Of a stretch of 5,325 nucleotides of DNA, positions 1 through 4,757 are shown piece after piece. The stretch is from Candidatus Nanohalarchaeota archaeon (GTDB taxonomy: Archaea; EX4484-52; B79-G9). Positions within the stretch are counted from its first letter, which is position 1. Every line of letters begins with the position of its first letter. The DNA is taken from positions 1 through 5,325 of the forward strand of contig DAOVYR010000091.1 in assembly GCA_030635525.1 (NCBI GenBank), given 5' to 3'. The translations under genes were made by a program, and so were the position numbers. Under the pieces are notes generated by a model, which was not told where the DNA came from, searched no databases, and saw nothing but the letters and a program-made list of their open reading frames with translations.

Positions 1-366
1 ATCATCCGCCTCAAAACAGGCAACGTCCCCCTCGAAGAATTGGGCATCTACACATCTGTCAAAAGAGACCTGGATGACTACGACCAGATCGGCCCCCATG
101 TCGCAGCAGCAAGAAAAGCGCAAAAAAGAGGCATCTCAATCATCCCCGGTCAGACAATAAAATACATAATAACAGTAGGGAAAGGCAGCATCTCCGACAA
201 AGCAGAACTGATACAATTTGCAAAAGACTACGACAAAGACTACTACATAAAAAAGCAGATACTCCCCGCAGCAATGAGAGCCCTCTCCGTCTTTGGCATA
301 ACAGAAGACGAGTTGATGGGTAACGGCAAGCAAACCGCCCTATCATCATTCACCAAAAAATCATAA
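1..366 (+). CDS. polB: DNA polymerase family B, C-terminal part (5' end outside the window)
   Basis: This is the end of the replicative/repair family B DNA polymerase of archaea. The frame is open from base 1 and gives 121 residues before TAA at 364-366; the palm and exonuclease domains lie upstream, outside the window. What remains is the thumb domain: an IIRLKTGNVPLEEL start, then a GPHVAAARKAQKRG helix, a PGQTIKYII strand, GKGSISDKAEL, and DYDKDYYIKKQILPAAMRAL, which match the conserved thumb pattern of archaeal PolB in order and spacing. The protein ends in a PCNA-binding (PIP) box, QTALSSF, as in other archaeal PolB enzymes. A TTG at 40 is not a real start, since homology continues before it. 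The gene runs against all the others and converges on the acyl-CoA synthetase gene, with 94 bases between the stops. The family call is very sure. Confidence 0.95.
   Translation: MIRLKTGNVPLEELGIYTSVKRDLDDYDQIGPHVAAARKAQKRGISIIPGQTIKYIITVGKGSISDKAELIQFAKDYDKDYYIKKQILPAAMRALSVFGITEDELMGNGKQTALSSFTKKS
331..354 (+). other. PIP box (PCNA-interacting motif) at the polymerase C-terminus
   Basis: The codons encode QTALSSFT, which fits the PIP pattern Q-x-x-hydrophobic-x-x-aromatic, five residues before the polymerase ends. The eighth position, often a second aromatic, is Thr here, so binding may be weaker or rest on the single Phe. The role, tethering the polymerase to the sliding clamp, is known for the family; binding here is inferred. 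Confidence 0.8.
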
Positions 367-460
367 CGCCTGCCAGTTCTATTTCTCTTCGCAATCCAAA
401 TCAGTACATATCACTCATTATCCTCATGGCTGCCAGTATGATATCCGCAAAGAAACGCAA
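367..460. other. Convergent intergenic region between polB and the acyl-CoA synthetase gene
   Basis: Ninety-four bases separate two stop codons that face each other. On the + strand, a pyrimidine/T-rich run at about 376-389 follows polB and could act as an archaeal T-rich terminator. On the minus strand, a short T-rich run at 449-455 lies 6 bases past the synthetase stop. The heptamer TGCCAGT occurs twice (371-377 and 430-436), which is probably chance. I see no hairpin, promoter or small gene. Confidence 0.45.
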
Positions 461-1837
461 TTAACGCTCACTATACTCAATAAGAGTCTTCATAGCACTC
501 ACAGCCCTGTCCGGTGACGGGTAAGCAGGAATCCCGTCCTTCTCAAGACTCCTCAAAAGAAGCTGCGTATACTCACCCCCGGACGCAGAAACAACAATCG
601 GTTTACGCGAGCGCTCATTTGCACTTGCAATGACATCAACAATCTCGGGTCCAAGACTCGCAGTCTGCAGAAGCGTAACAATAATAATCCCATCCACATT
701 CTTATCCTTGATAACTTTGTCAATCGCAACCTCAAATCTCCTGACATCCGCATCACCAATCAGATCAAGCGGATTATGAACCGAAGAATATTCCCTGGGC
801 ATAACACTCTTTACCCCCTCAACAGTATCCTTGGAAAACTCAGCAAGCGAAAGGCCGCACCTCTCAATAGAATCCGCACACATCACACCAAACCCGCCCC
901 CGTTTGTAACAACTGCGATTCTCTTCCCTTTAGCAGCCGGCTGGTAAGCAAGCACCCTGCAAAAATCAAACAGCTGCTCAGTATTCTCAGCTTCAACAGC
1001 CCCGCCTTGGCGGATAGCGCCCCGGAACACATCATACGACCCCGCAAGACTGCCCGTGTGCGACTGCACAGCCCGGGTACCCGCCGCAGACTTCCCTGCC
1101 TTAAGAATCACAACCGGCTTTTTAGCAGCAACCTTCTTCAGGCACTCAAGAAAATCGCGCCCGTTCCTCACACCCTCAAGATAAACCGCAATCGCGCGAG
1201 TCTTCTTATCATCCAAAAGATAATTCAAAAGCTCAATCTCATCAACATCAGCACGGTTGCCATAACTCACAAACCGCGAAATCCCTATCTCCTCAGTAGC
1301 TGCCCAGTCAAGAATCGAAAGCGCAAACGCGCCGCTTTGTGAAATAAACGCAATATCTCCTGCCCTCGGCCTCTTCAGCTTATAATCCGGCAAAAAAAGC
1401 GTATCAATCCTTCCGAACGAATCATAGATCCCGATGCAATTAGGTCCCACAACACGCGTATTCGTATCCTTTATTATGCTCTTAAGCTCCTGCTCACGGG
1501 CGACCCCCGCGCCACCGGTCTCGCGATACCCGGCAGTAATCATCACAACAGCATCAATCCTCTTCTTAACACACTCTTTGAGCGCCTCATTAGCCGCTTG
1601 CGGCGGCACAACAATGACCGCAGAATCAATATCCTCACGCACATCAAGCACACTTTTATAGCACTTGATACCAAGAATAGAATCCGCCTTAGGATTAACA
1701 GGATATATCTTTCCAGAAAACCCCATATCCATATAATTCTTCAAAATAACATGCCCGAACTTCTTAGGATTCTCCGACGCCCCGACAATCGCAACCGATT
1801 TAGGCGCAAAAAACTTATTAATGGATTTGCCTGACAT
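461..1837 (-). CDS. Acetyl/acyl-CoA synthetase (ADP-forming), alpha subunit
   Basis: The enzyme converts an acyl-CoA, ADP and phosphate to the acid, CoA and ATP, and is the main route of substrate-level ATP formation in many fermentative archaea. The 458 residues match the separate alpha subunit (about 460 residues in Pyrococcus-type enzymes). In order: an N-terminal Rossmann CoA-binding domain with VAIVGASENPKKFG (15-28) and YPVNPKA (45-51); a ligase domain with VVGPNCIG (129-136) and ISQSGA (165-170); the phosphohistidine site SHTGSLAG with catalytic His260; then a second flavodoxin-like ligase domain with VTNGGGFGV (310-318) and HNPLDLIGDA (354-363). The ATP-grasp beta subunit, needed for the nucleotide step, is not in the window, so its partner must be encoded elsewhere. 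Acetate, branched-chain or aryl specificity cannot be read from the sequence. The ATG at 1837 fits the fold start and lies 29 bases after a TATA box. Confidence 0.93.
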   Translation of the reverse strand: MSGKSINKFFAPKSVAIVGASENPKKFGHVILKNYMDMGFSGKIYPVNPKADSILGIKCYKSVLDVREDIDSAVIVVPPQAANEALKECVKKRIDAVVMITAGYRETGGAGVAREQELKSIIKDTNTRVVGPNCIGIYDSFGRIDTLFLPDYKLKRPRAGDIAFISQSGAFALSILDWAATEEIGISRFVSYGNRADVDEIELLNYLLDDKKTRAIAVYLEGVRNGRDFLECLKKVAAKKPVVILKAGKSAAGTRAVQSHTGSLAGSYDVFRGAIRQGGAVEAENTEQLFDFCRVLAYQPAAKGKRIAVVTNGGGFGVMCADSIERCGLSLAEFSKDTVEGVKSVMPREYSSVHNPLDLIGDADVRRFEVAIDKVIKDKNVDGIIIVTLLQTASLGPEIVDVIASANERSRKPIVVSASGGEYTQLLLRSLEKDGIPAYPSPDRAVSAMKTLIEYSER

Positions 1838-1861
1838 AGTGATTATCTTGTGCGCAGCAGC

Positions 1862-1871
1862 ATATATAGTT
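1862..1871 (-). promoter_or_regulatory. TATA box for the acyl-CoA synthetase gene
   Basis: On the minus strand AACTATATAT is centred about 29 bases before the ATG at 1837. Archaeal transcription starts about 26 bases after the box centre, so the mRNA should begin within a few bases of the ATG (A at 1840 is a candidate). There is no Shine-Dalgarno sequence between. The gene therefore probably has its own near-leaderless transcript, although readthrough from the YjbQ gene 49 bases upstream is possible. Confidence 0.6.
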
Positions 1872-1886
1872 TATTGATAATTGTCA

Positions 1887-2306
1887 TCAATCCCCCATAA
1901 CCTGCACAACAACCTCCCTCTCACGCGCCCTAGTATCAAAATCAAGCAGGCAGATCTGCTGCCATGTCCCAAGAATCAGCTTCTTATCCTTGAACGGCAG
2001 AGTTATGCTAGGACCCACAAGCGTAGACCTCACATGAGACGACCCGTTATCGCACCCCCAAGTCTTATGATGCTCATAATCTGAATTCCTCGGCGCAATC
2101 TTCTCAAGCGCCCGCGGTATATCCTTCACAAGCCCCGGCTCAAACTCAACCGTAGACACCGCAGCAGTCGAGCCCGCAACAAACACAACCGCAATCCCCG
2201 ACTTGATCTTAGACCCACAAACCGCATCCTGCACATCCCCTGTAATATCAATAATATCCGTATTCCCCGCACTCGACACACTAAACATCTTAGTATCAAC
2301 AGTCAT
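1887..2306 (-). CDS. YjbQ/UPF0047 family protein (putative secondary thiamine-phosphate synthase)
   Basis: This is a small, widely conserved family. Its E. coli member YjbQ has weak thiamine phosphate synthase activity in complementation tests; the true role is not settled. The 139 residues match the usual family length. Family marks, in order, are GNTDIIDIT (14-22), the FVAGSTAAVSTVEFEPGL block (42-59), IAPRNSDYEHHKTW (70-83), DNGSSH (86-91), GPS (98-100), LGTWQQI (112-118) and the tail DFDTRARERVVVQV-like segment near 122-136. Several His/Asp residues probably bind a metal. I chose the ATG at 2306 over an in-frame ATG at 2318: it gives the family N-terminus and forms TGATG with the stop of the upstream GTPase, an overlap typical of translational coupling. 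There is no sign of a link to thiamine genes nearby. Confidence 0.9.
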   Translation of the reverse strand: MTVDTKMFSVSSAGNTDIIDITGDVQDAVCGSKIKSGIAVVFVAGSTAAVSTVEFEPGLVKDIPRALEKIAPRNSDYEHHKTWGCDNGSSHVRSTLVGPSITLPFKDKKLILGTWQQICLLDFDTRAREREVVVQVMGD

Positions 2307-2308
2307 CA
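2304..2308 (-). promoter_or_regulatory. TGATG stop-start overlap coupling the GTPase and YjbQ genes
   Basis: On the minus strand the GTPase stop TGA (2308-2306) shares its A with the YjbQ start ATG (2306-2304). No promoter is visible just upstream within the GTPase gene, so the two genes are likely read from one mRNA, with YjbQ translated by reinitiation. This overlap is the main reason for choosing the shorter YjbQ start. Confidence 0.7.
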
Positions 2309-3043
2309 AACCCACCATCCTGTAAGCTTACCCGTATTCCAGTCCAAAATGACCTGCCGTGCAGCCCTCTCAACATCAACCCCTCCCTTCATAAGATAAT
2401 TGCGCTTATGCGCAACAAGAGACAGATACCCCTCAACATCATCCAGCGCAATCTTATACACATCAGAAATATTATTTCCCTCCGCATCCATGATCTTCAA
2501 AAGCAATTCCTGAGCAACAACCTGCGCAACCTTCAGCTTCTCAGGCCTGATAGAACTGCGGAACACAGACAACTTCTCCTCCGCAGGCAACACCCCCGGC
2601 GTATCAAGCAGCTTGATCTTCTTAGAAAGGCGTATCCACTGTACGCCCGTAGTATACCCCGGCACAGACGACGTCCTCGCACCCGAAGAATGCGAAAGCA
2701 TATTAATAAGCGACGACTTCCCAACATTAGGATACCCCACAACACAGACTGTGCGCGGCTTATACTTATTAATTGCCCCCTTAAGAAACCCTGTGCCCTT
2801 GCGCTCTTTCGTAGAAACAGAAACAACATCATGCTCTTTCTTAATCTCAGCCCGAATCCTATCATCAAACTCCTTAGGCACAAGATCAGACTTATTGATA
2901 ACAACAACAAGCTTCTTACCAAGCTTCAGGACAAGCTCCTCAACCTTAGAACACCTCGTCTCAGAAGCCACCCGTGCATCAACAACCTCAAGCACCACAT
3001 CACTCTCCTTGATAGCGCAGATGACAACATCCCATTGACCCAT
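2306..3043 (-). CDS. Circularly permuted GTPase, YlqF/YawG type (ribosome assembly)
   Basis: The GTP-binding motifs occur in permuted order G4-G5-G1-G2-G3, the defining mark of the YlqF/YawG/MJ1464 group: NKSD at 50-53 (G4), SVST at 75-78 (G5-like), the P-loop GYPNVGKSS at 103-111 (G1), Thr131/132 in VPGYTTG (G2) and DTPG at 147-150 (G3). The residue after DTPG is Val, not the catalytic Gln of Ras-type enzymes, as usual for this hydrophobically substituted class. The leading VVLEVVDARVASETRCSKVEEL segment and the end RAARQVILDWNTGKL are also typical. Relatives act in late assembly of the large ribosomal subunit; that role is inferred here. At 245 residues it is a compact archaeal form without the long C-terminal domain of bacterial RbgA. 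The ATG at 3043 lies about 26 bases after a TATA box. The gene is coupled to YjbQ downstream. Confidence 0.93.
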   Translation of the reverse strand: MGQWDVVICAIKESDVVLEVVDARVASETRCSKVEELVLKLGKKLVVVINKSDLVPKEFDDRIRAEIKKEHDVVSVSTKERKGTGFLKGAINKYKPRTVCVVGYPNVGKSSLINMLSHSSGARTSSVPGYTTGVQWIRLSKKIKLLDTPGVLPAEEKLSVFRSSIRPEKLKVAQVVAQELLLKIMDAEGNNISDVYKIALDDVEGYLSLVAHKRNYLMKGGVDVERAARQVILDWNTGKLTGWWV

Positions 3044-3065
3044 ACCCTATTTTTCAACACTGCAC

Positions 3066-3073
3066 TTTAAAAA
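3066..3073 (-). promoter_or_regulatory. TATA box for the GTPase-YjbQ transcript
   Basis: On the minus strand TTTTTAAA is centred about 26.5 bases before the GTPase ATG at 3043, so transcription should start at or next to the ATG (leaderless). No properly spaced Shine-Dalgarno sequence is present. The box lies in the 62-base gap after the adenosyltransferase stop and suggests that the GTPase is transcribed independently of that gene. Confidence 0.55.
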
Positions 3074-3105
3074 TACTATCTATGCACAACCAAAAGACCC
3101 CCGCC

Positions 3106-3702
3106 TCAATACTCAATCCCTAATCTTGCCTGGAGTCCATAATCCTCATAAGGGTGCTTGATATTCTTTATTTCAGAGGCATAATCTGCATAACATAATA
3201 TTTCTGGAGGACAGTAATGTCCTGTCATTATCAGCTCCAGATCATTTCTTTTACCCTCAATCAGTTCGACAACATCTTCACAACCAATAACCCCATAACC
3301 TGCTGCCGTCAATATTTCATCACAGATAAGCACATCTGTTTCTTTATTGTGATACGGATCATCTCTCCGATTTACATTTTTATAGTAATATAGATTATAC
3401 CAATCATTTTCATTTCCATCAGAACAGGATCTGGAATATCCTAAAGCCATCATTGCATGTTCTACCTGAGATTCCGTAGGTGTACATCCAACCTGGATGA
3501 AATCATGAGCCCCTGGACAATAATAATCAATACCCGAAACTCCTCGCAAAACATTAACCTCGCTGCTCTCCCCGTCTTTCATAAACGAGACATAAACAAC
3601 CTTTAGGCCTGCGCCTGCTGCGCGAATAGCATAACCTACAGAAGTACTGGTCTTACCTTTACCATATCCATAGATAACATGAATTTTTCCATAATCCTGC
3701 AT
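3106..3702 (-). CDS. cobO: Corrinoid adenosyltransferase, BtuR/CobO/CobA (ACA) family
   Basis: The enzyme transfers the 5'-deoxyadenosyl group from ATP to the cobalt of a reduced corrinoid, forming adenosylcobalamin or its precursor, in the cytoplasm. The 198 residues fit the family (E. coli BtuR is 196). They hold the P-loop GYGKGKTS (12-19) with SVGYAIRAAGAGLKVVYVSFMK after it, a Walker B-like DVLICDEI (123-130), LELIMTGHYCPPEIL (155-169), and the signature end KHPYEDYGLQARLGIEY (182-198). Residues about 74-121 form a longer, unusual stretch rich in Cys, Tyr and Asn. I chose the ATG at 3702 because AGGTG lies 8 bases before it and the P-loop then follows as usual; an ATG at 3741 would add 13 residues and has poor spacing. 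A cobalamin-riboswitch-like leader precedes it. The gene lacks the strand composition of its neighbours, which suggests transfer. No other B12 gene is in the window. Confidence 0.9.
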   Translation of the reverse strand: MQDYGKIHVIYGYGKGKTSTSVGYAIRAAGAGLKVVYVSFMKDGESSEVNVLRGVSGIDYYCPGAHDFIQVGCTPTESQVEHAMMALGYSRSCSDGNENDWYNLYYYKNVNRRDDPYHNKETDVLICDEILTAAGYGVIGCEDVVELIEGKRNDLELIMTGHYCPPEILCYADYASEIKNIKHPYEDYGLQARLGIEY

Positions 3703-3710
3703 AAGACTAA

Positions 3711-3715
3711 CACCT
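3711..3715 (-). promoter_or_regulatory. Shine-Dalgarno sequence deciding the adenosyltransferase start
   Basis: AGGTG on the minus strand is complementary to the 3' end of archaeal and bacterial 16S rRNA and stands 8 bases before the ATG at 3702. The alternative ATG at 3741 has only a G run 3 bases away. This gene therefore seems to use a leader and ribosome binding site, while the neighbouring GTPase, hydrolase and synthetase look leaderless. Confidence 0.6.
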
Positions 3716-3784
3716 GCATAATCAATCCTGAGAAATCGCATGAGCCCCTACTTCTCTATAGCAGTAAGCCCATTCGGACATCTC

Positions 3785-3872
3785 CACGATCCTTTATAAA
3801 ATCAGATAAGCATTCCGGCTTTAACGGCTGCGGGTCAGCGAGGGAATCACACCCATACTTTCCTTATCGTGA
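3785..3872 (-). promoter_or_regulatory. Cobalamin-riboswitch-like RNA in the adenosyltransferase leader
   Basis: On the minus strand the leader carries the core marks of cobalamin riboswitches in the right order. A P5 hairpin, GGG-TGTGATT-CCC (3854-3842), fits the GGTGTGAATCC pattern. It is followed at once by P6, GCTG-ACCCG-CAGC (3839-3827), identical in form to the conserved GCTGACCCGCAGC segment. Next is a B12-box-like AGCCGGAATGCTTATC (3820-3805). The end of that box, CTTATC (3810-3805), is perfectly complementary to GATAAG (3868-3863) before P5, as the B12 box pairs with the 5' strand in known members. A further CACGAT/ATCGTG complement (3871-3866 with 3790-3785) could add or compete. 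The long P7-P11 arm is absent, so the layout is compact. The loop-loop partner of P5 is unclear; GGATC at 3792-3788 is a weak candidate. The adenosyltransferase gene downstream is a fitting target. Confidence 0.75.
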
Positions 3873-3877
3873 CTTAG

Positions 3878-3892
3878 AAGCAAATATTGCTT
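3878..3892. repeat. Palindrome between the TATA box and the expected transcription start
   Basis: AAGCAA-TAT-TTGCTT is a perfect 6-base inverted repeat with a 3-base centre. It lies directly between the TATA box (3900-3907) and the predicted transcription start near 3873-3878. In archaea this is where repressors often block polymerase loading, so it could be an operator. It may also be chance in AT-rich DNA. Confidence 0.4.
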
Positions 3893-3899
3893 GTGAAAA

Positions 3900-3907
3900 T
3901 ATATAAA
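3900..3907 (-). promoter_or_regulatory. TATA box driving the riboswitch and adenosyltransferase
   Basis: TTTATATA on the minus strand is a textbook archaeal TATA box. Counting about 26 bases from its centre puts the transcription start near 3877, a few bases before the first paired strand of the aptamer (3871-3866). The promoter and the RNA element are thus in register, which supports both calls. Confidence 0.65.
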
Positions 3908-3910
3908 TCT

Positions 3911-3915
3911 AAAAA
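3911..3915 (-). terminator. Short T run after the hydrolase gene
   Basis: TTTTT on the minus strand follows GCCGG about 18 bases after the hydrolase stop codon. Archaeal terminators are often just T runs, so this may end the hydrolase transcript. It is only 5 bases long and lies right beside the next TATA box, so the call is weak. Confidence 0.3.
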
Positions 3916-3933
3916 CCGGCACTATCTACAATA

Positions 3934-4572
3934 TCATCCAATAGAATTCAAAACATCCTGAATATACTCAGAACCCCCCGAAAGCACACACTCTCCATGC
4001 CCCGGCAAAATCACATCAACATCAAGCAAAGAAATCTTGCGAAGAGACGCAAGCAACGCCTCGTAATCCCCTCCTGGAAGATCCGTGCGCCCGACACCCC
4101 CGTTAGCAAACAAAGTATCCCCCGAAAACAATATCTTCCTCTTCCTATCATAAAGGCAGATCCCCCCAACAGTATGCCCCGGCGTATGAACAACCTCAAG
4201 CCCTGTTGTACCCAAAATCACATCCCTATCCTTCAAAACAATATCAACCTTAACACCAGTTAGCACCTTCCCAAACATAGAAGAGCAGGTATGCTCCCCG
4301 TCCCCCGAAGAGATATAAGGCGCATCTTCCTCATGCGCCAAAAGCTTAGCCCCAAACTCATTTTTAACCAAAAGATTACCCCCGGTATGATCATAATGGC
4401 AATGCGTATTAACAATGACATCAAGCTTTTTGACATGCTCCTTAATCCTCAAAAAATTATCCGCAGTCCCCGTATCCACAAGCACATTGATACCGCCTGC
4501 GCACTCAACAAGATAGCAATTAGAATTAGCGCCAACACCCTCAATCAAAGTAATGCCCTCAGCAATCTGCAT
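3934..4572 (-). CDS. Metallo-beta-lactamase-fold hydrolase (glyoxalase II-like)
   Basis: The 212-residue protein is a complete single-domain MBL-fold enzyme, probably cytoplasmic, since no signal peptide is seen. All metal ligands of the two-metal site are present: THCHYDH (His57, His59, Asp61, His62), His133 in HTPGHT, Asp152 in FSGDTLF and His192 in LPGHG. The segments LVDTGT (31-36) and GGVGRTDLPGGDYEALLASL (158-177) are typical of the glyoxalase II/YcbL branch, which splits thioesters such as S-lactoylglutathione. The long C-terminal helical domain of classical glyoxalase II is missing, so the true substrate is unknown. I chose ATG at 4572 over GTG at 4578, because a TATA box centred 25.5 bases upstream would start the mRNA right at this ATG. 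The neighbours give no hint of the substrate. Confidence 0.92.
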   Translation of the reverse strand: MQIAEGITLIEGVGANSNCYLVECAGGINVLVDTGTADNFLRIKEHVKKLDVIVNTHCHYDHTGGNLLVKNEFGAKLLAHEEDAPYISSGDGEHTCSSMFGKVLTGVKVDIVLKDRDVILGTTGLEVVHTPGHTVGGICLYDRKRKILFSGDTLFANGGVGRTDLPGGDYEALLASLRKISLLDVDVILPGHGECVLSGGSEYIQDVLNSIG

Positions 4573-4593
4573 ACCCACTAATAGGCGCCAAAA

Positions 4594-4601
4594 ATATTTA
4601 T
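4594..4601 (-). promoter_or_regulatory. TATA box for the MBL hydrolase gene
   Basis: ATAAATAT on the minus strand is centred 25.5 bases before the ATG at 4572, predicting a leaderless transcript. The AT-rich stretch reads well on both strands, so it could also support transcription to the right. The first stem-loop repeat abuts its upstream edge, where the factor B recognition element would lie. Confidence 0.6.
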
Positions 4602-4655
4602 TTCCAAGTGAGTTTAATACTCCGCAACTTGCTGCAAATATAATTCACTTGGAAA
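4601..4655. repeat. Stem-loop element 1 of a twin pair
   Basis: TTTCCAAGTGA (4601-4611) and TCACTTGGAAA (4645-4655) form an 11-base perfect inverted repeat, extended to 14 pairs by one G-T pair and two A-T pairs. The 27-base loop carries a 23-base sequence (4615-4637), with core GCAACTTGCTGC (4624-4635), that recurs in element 2. The stem sequence differs from that of element 2 while the loop is kept. Read on the minus strand, the loop can itself fold as GCAG-CAAG-TTGC. The element lies between the Yip1 and hydrolase genes, at the upstream edge of the hydrolase promoter. Confidence 0.75.
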
Positions 4656-4659
4656 GACT

Positions 4660-4736
4660 AAAAATCGCCGTCTCGGAAATCCGCGTAATACCCTGCAACT
4701 TGCTGCGATTTGGATAGCGGATTTCAGGCGATTTTT
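4660..4736. repeat. Stem-loop element 2 of a twin pair, followed by a T run on the + strand
   Basis: Two nested perfect inverted repeats make a long stem: AAAAATCGCC (4660-4669) with GGCGATTTTT (4727-4736), then GAAATCCGC (4676-4684) with GCGGATTTC (4717-4725), with unpaired 4670-4675 facing one base. The 32-base loop holds the 23-base repeat (4686-4708), identical to the copy in element 1 at 20 of 23 positions, and placed one base after the left arm. The stem is followed by eight Ts on the + strand (4732-4739) and, read the other way, by five Ts, so it could end transcription in either direction, including that of the Yip1 gene, which stops 22 bases away. Confidence 0.75.
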
Positions 4737-4757
4737 TTTATTTCAATAACCCTGCGC

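Noticed and set aside
776..1342. Open frame of 188 codons on the + strand
   Set aside because: It is antisense to the acyl-CoA synthetase, is rich in Arg/His/Asn from low-complexity A/C-rich DNA, and has no recognisable domain.
2307..2318. Upstream ATG at 2318 as the YjbQ start
   Set aside because: It adds MVGL inside the GTPase tail; the ATG at 2306 gives the usual length and a TGATG overlap.
2408..3070. Open frame of 220 codons on the + strand
   Set aside because: It is antisense to the permuted GTPase, whose motifs are complete. Its length is explained by the A/C-rich strand having few stops in that frame.
3703..3741. Upstream ATG at 3741 as the adenosyltransferase start
   Set aside because: The G run before it is only 3 bases away, and the added residues precede the normal family start. 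It cannot be fully excluded.
3891..3896. TCACAA (minus strand) as loop partner of P5 TGTGA
   Set aside because: The complement is good, but it lies upstream of the predicted transcription start, so it would not be in the RNA.
3679..3906. Open frame of 75 codons on the + strand across the adenosyltransferase leader
   Set aside because: It covers the riboswitch-like region and promoter in antisense, with no family match or good start signal.
4573..4578. GTG at 4578 as the hydrolase start
   Set aside because: It would precede the transcription start predicted from the TATA box, and the ATG two codons later fits that start.
4601..4736. CRISPR array or transposon inverted ends
   Set aside because: There are only two copies, the repeats sit inside hairpins with differing stems, and there is no cas gene, transposase or target duplication in the window.
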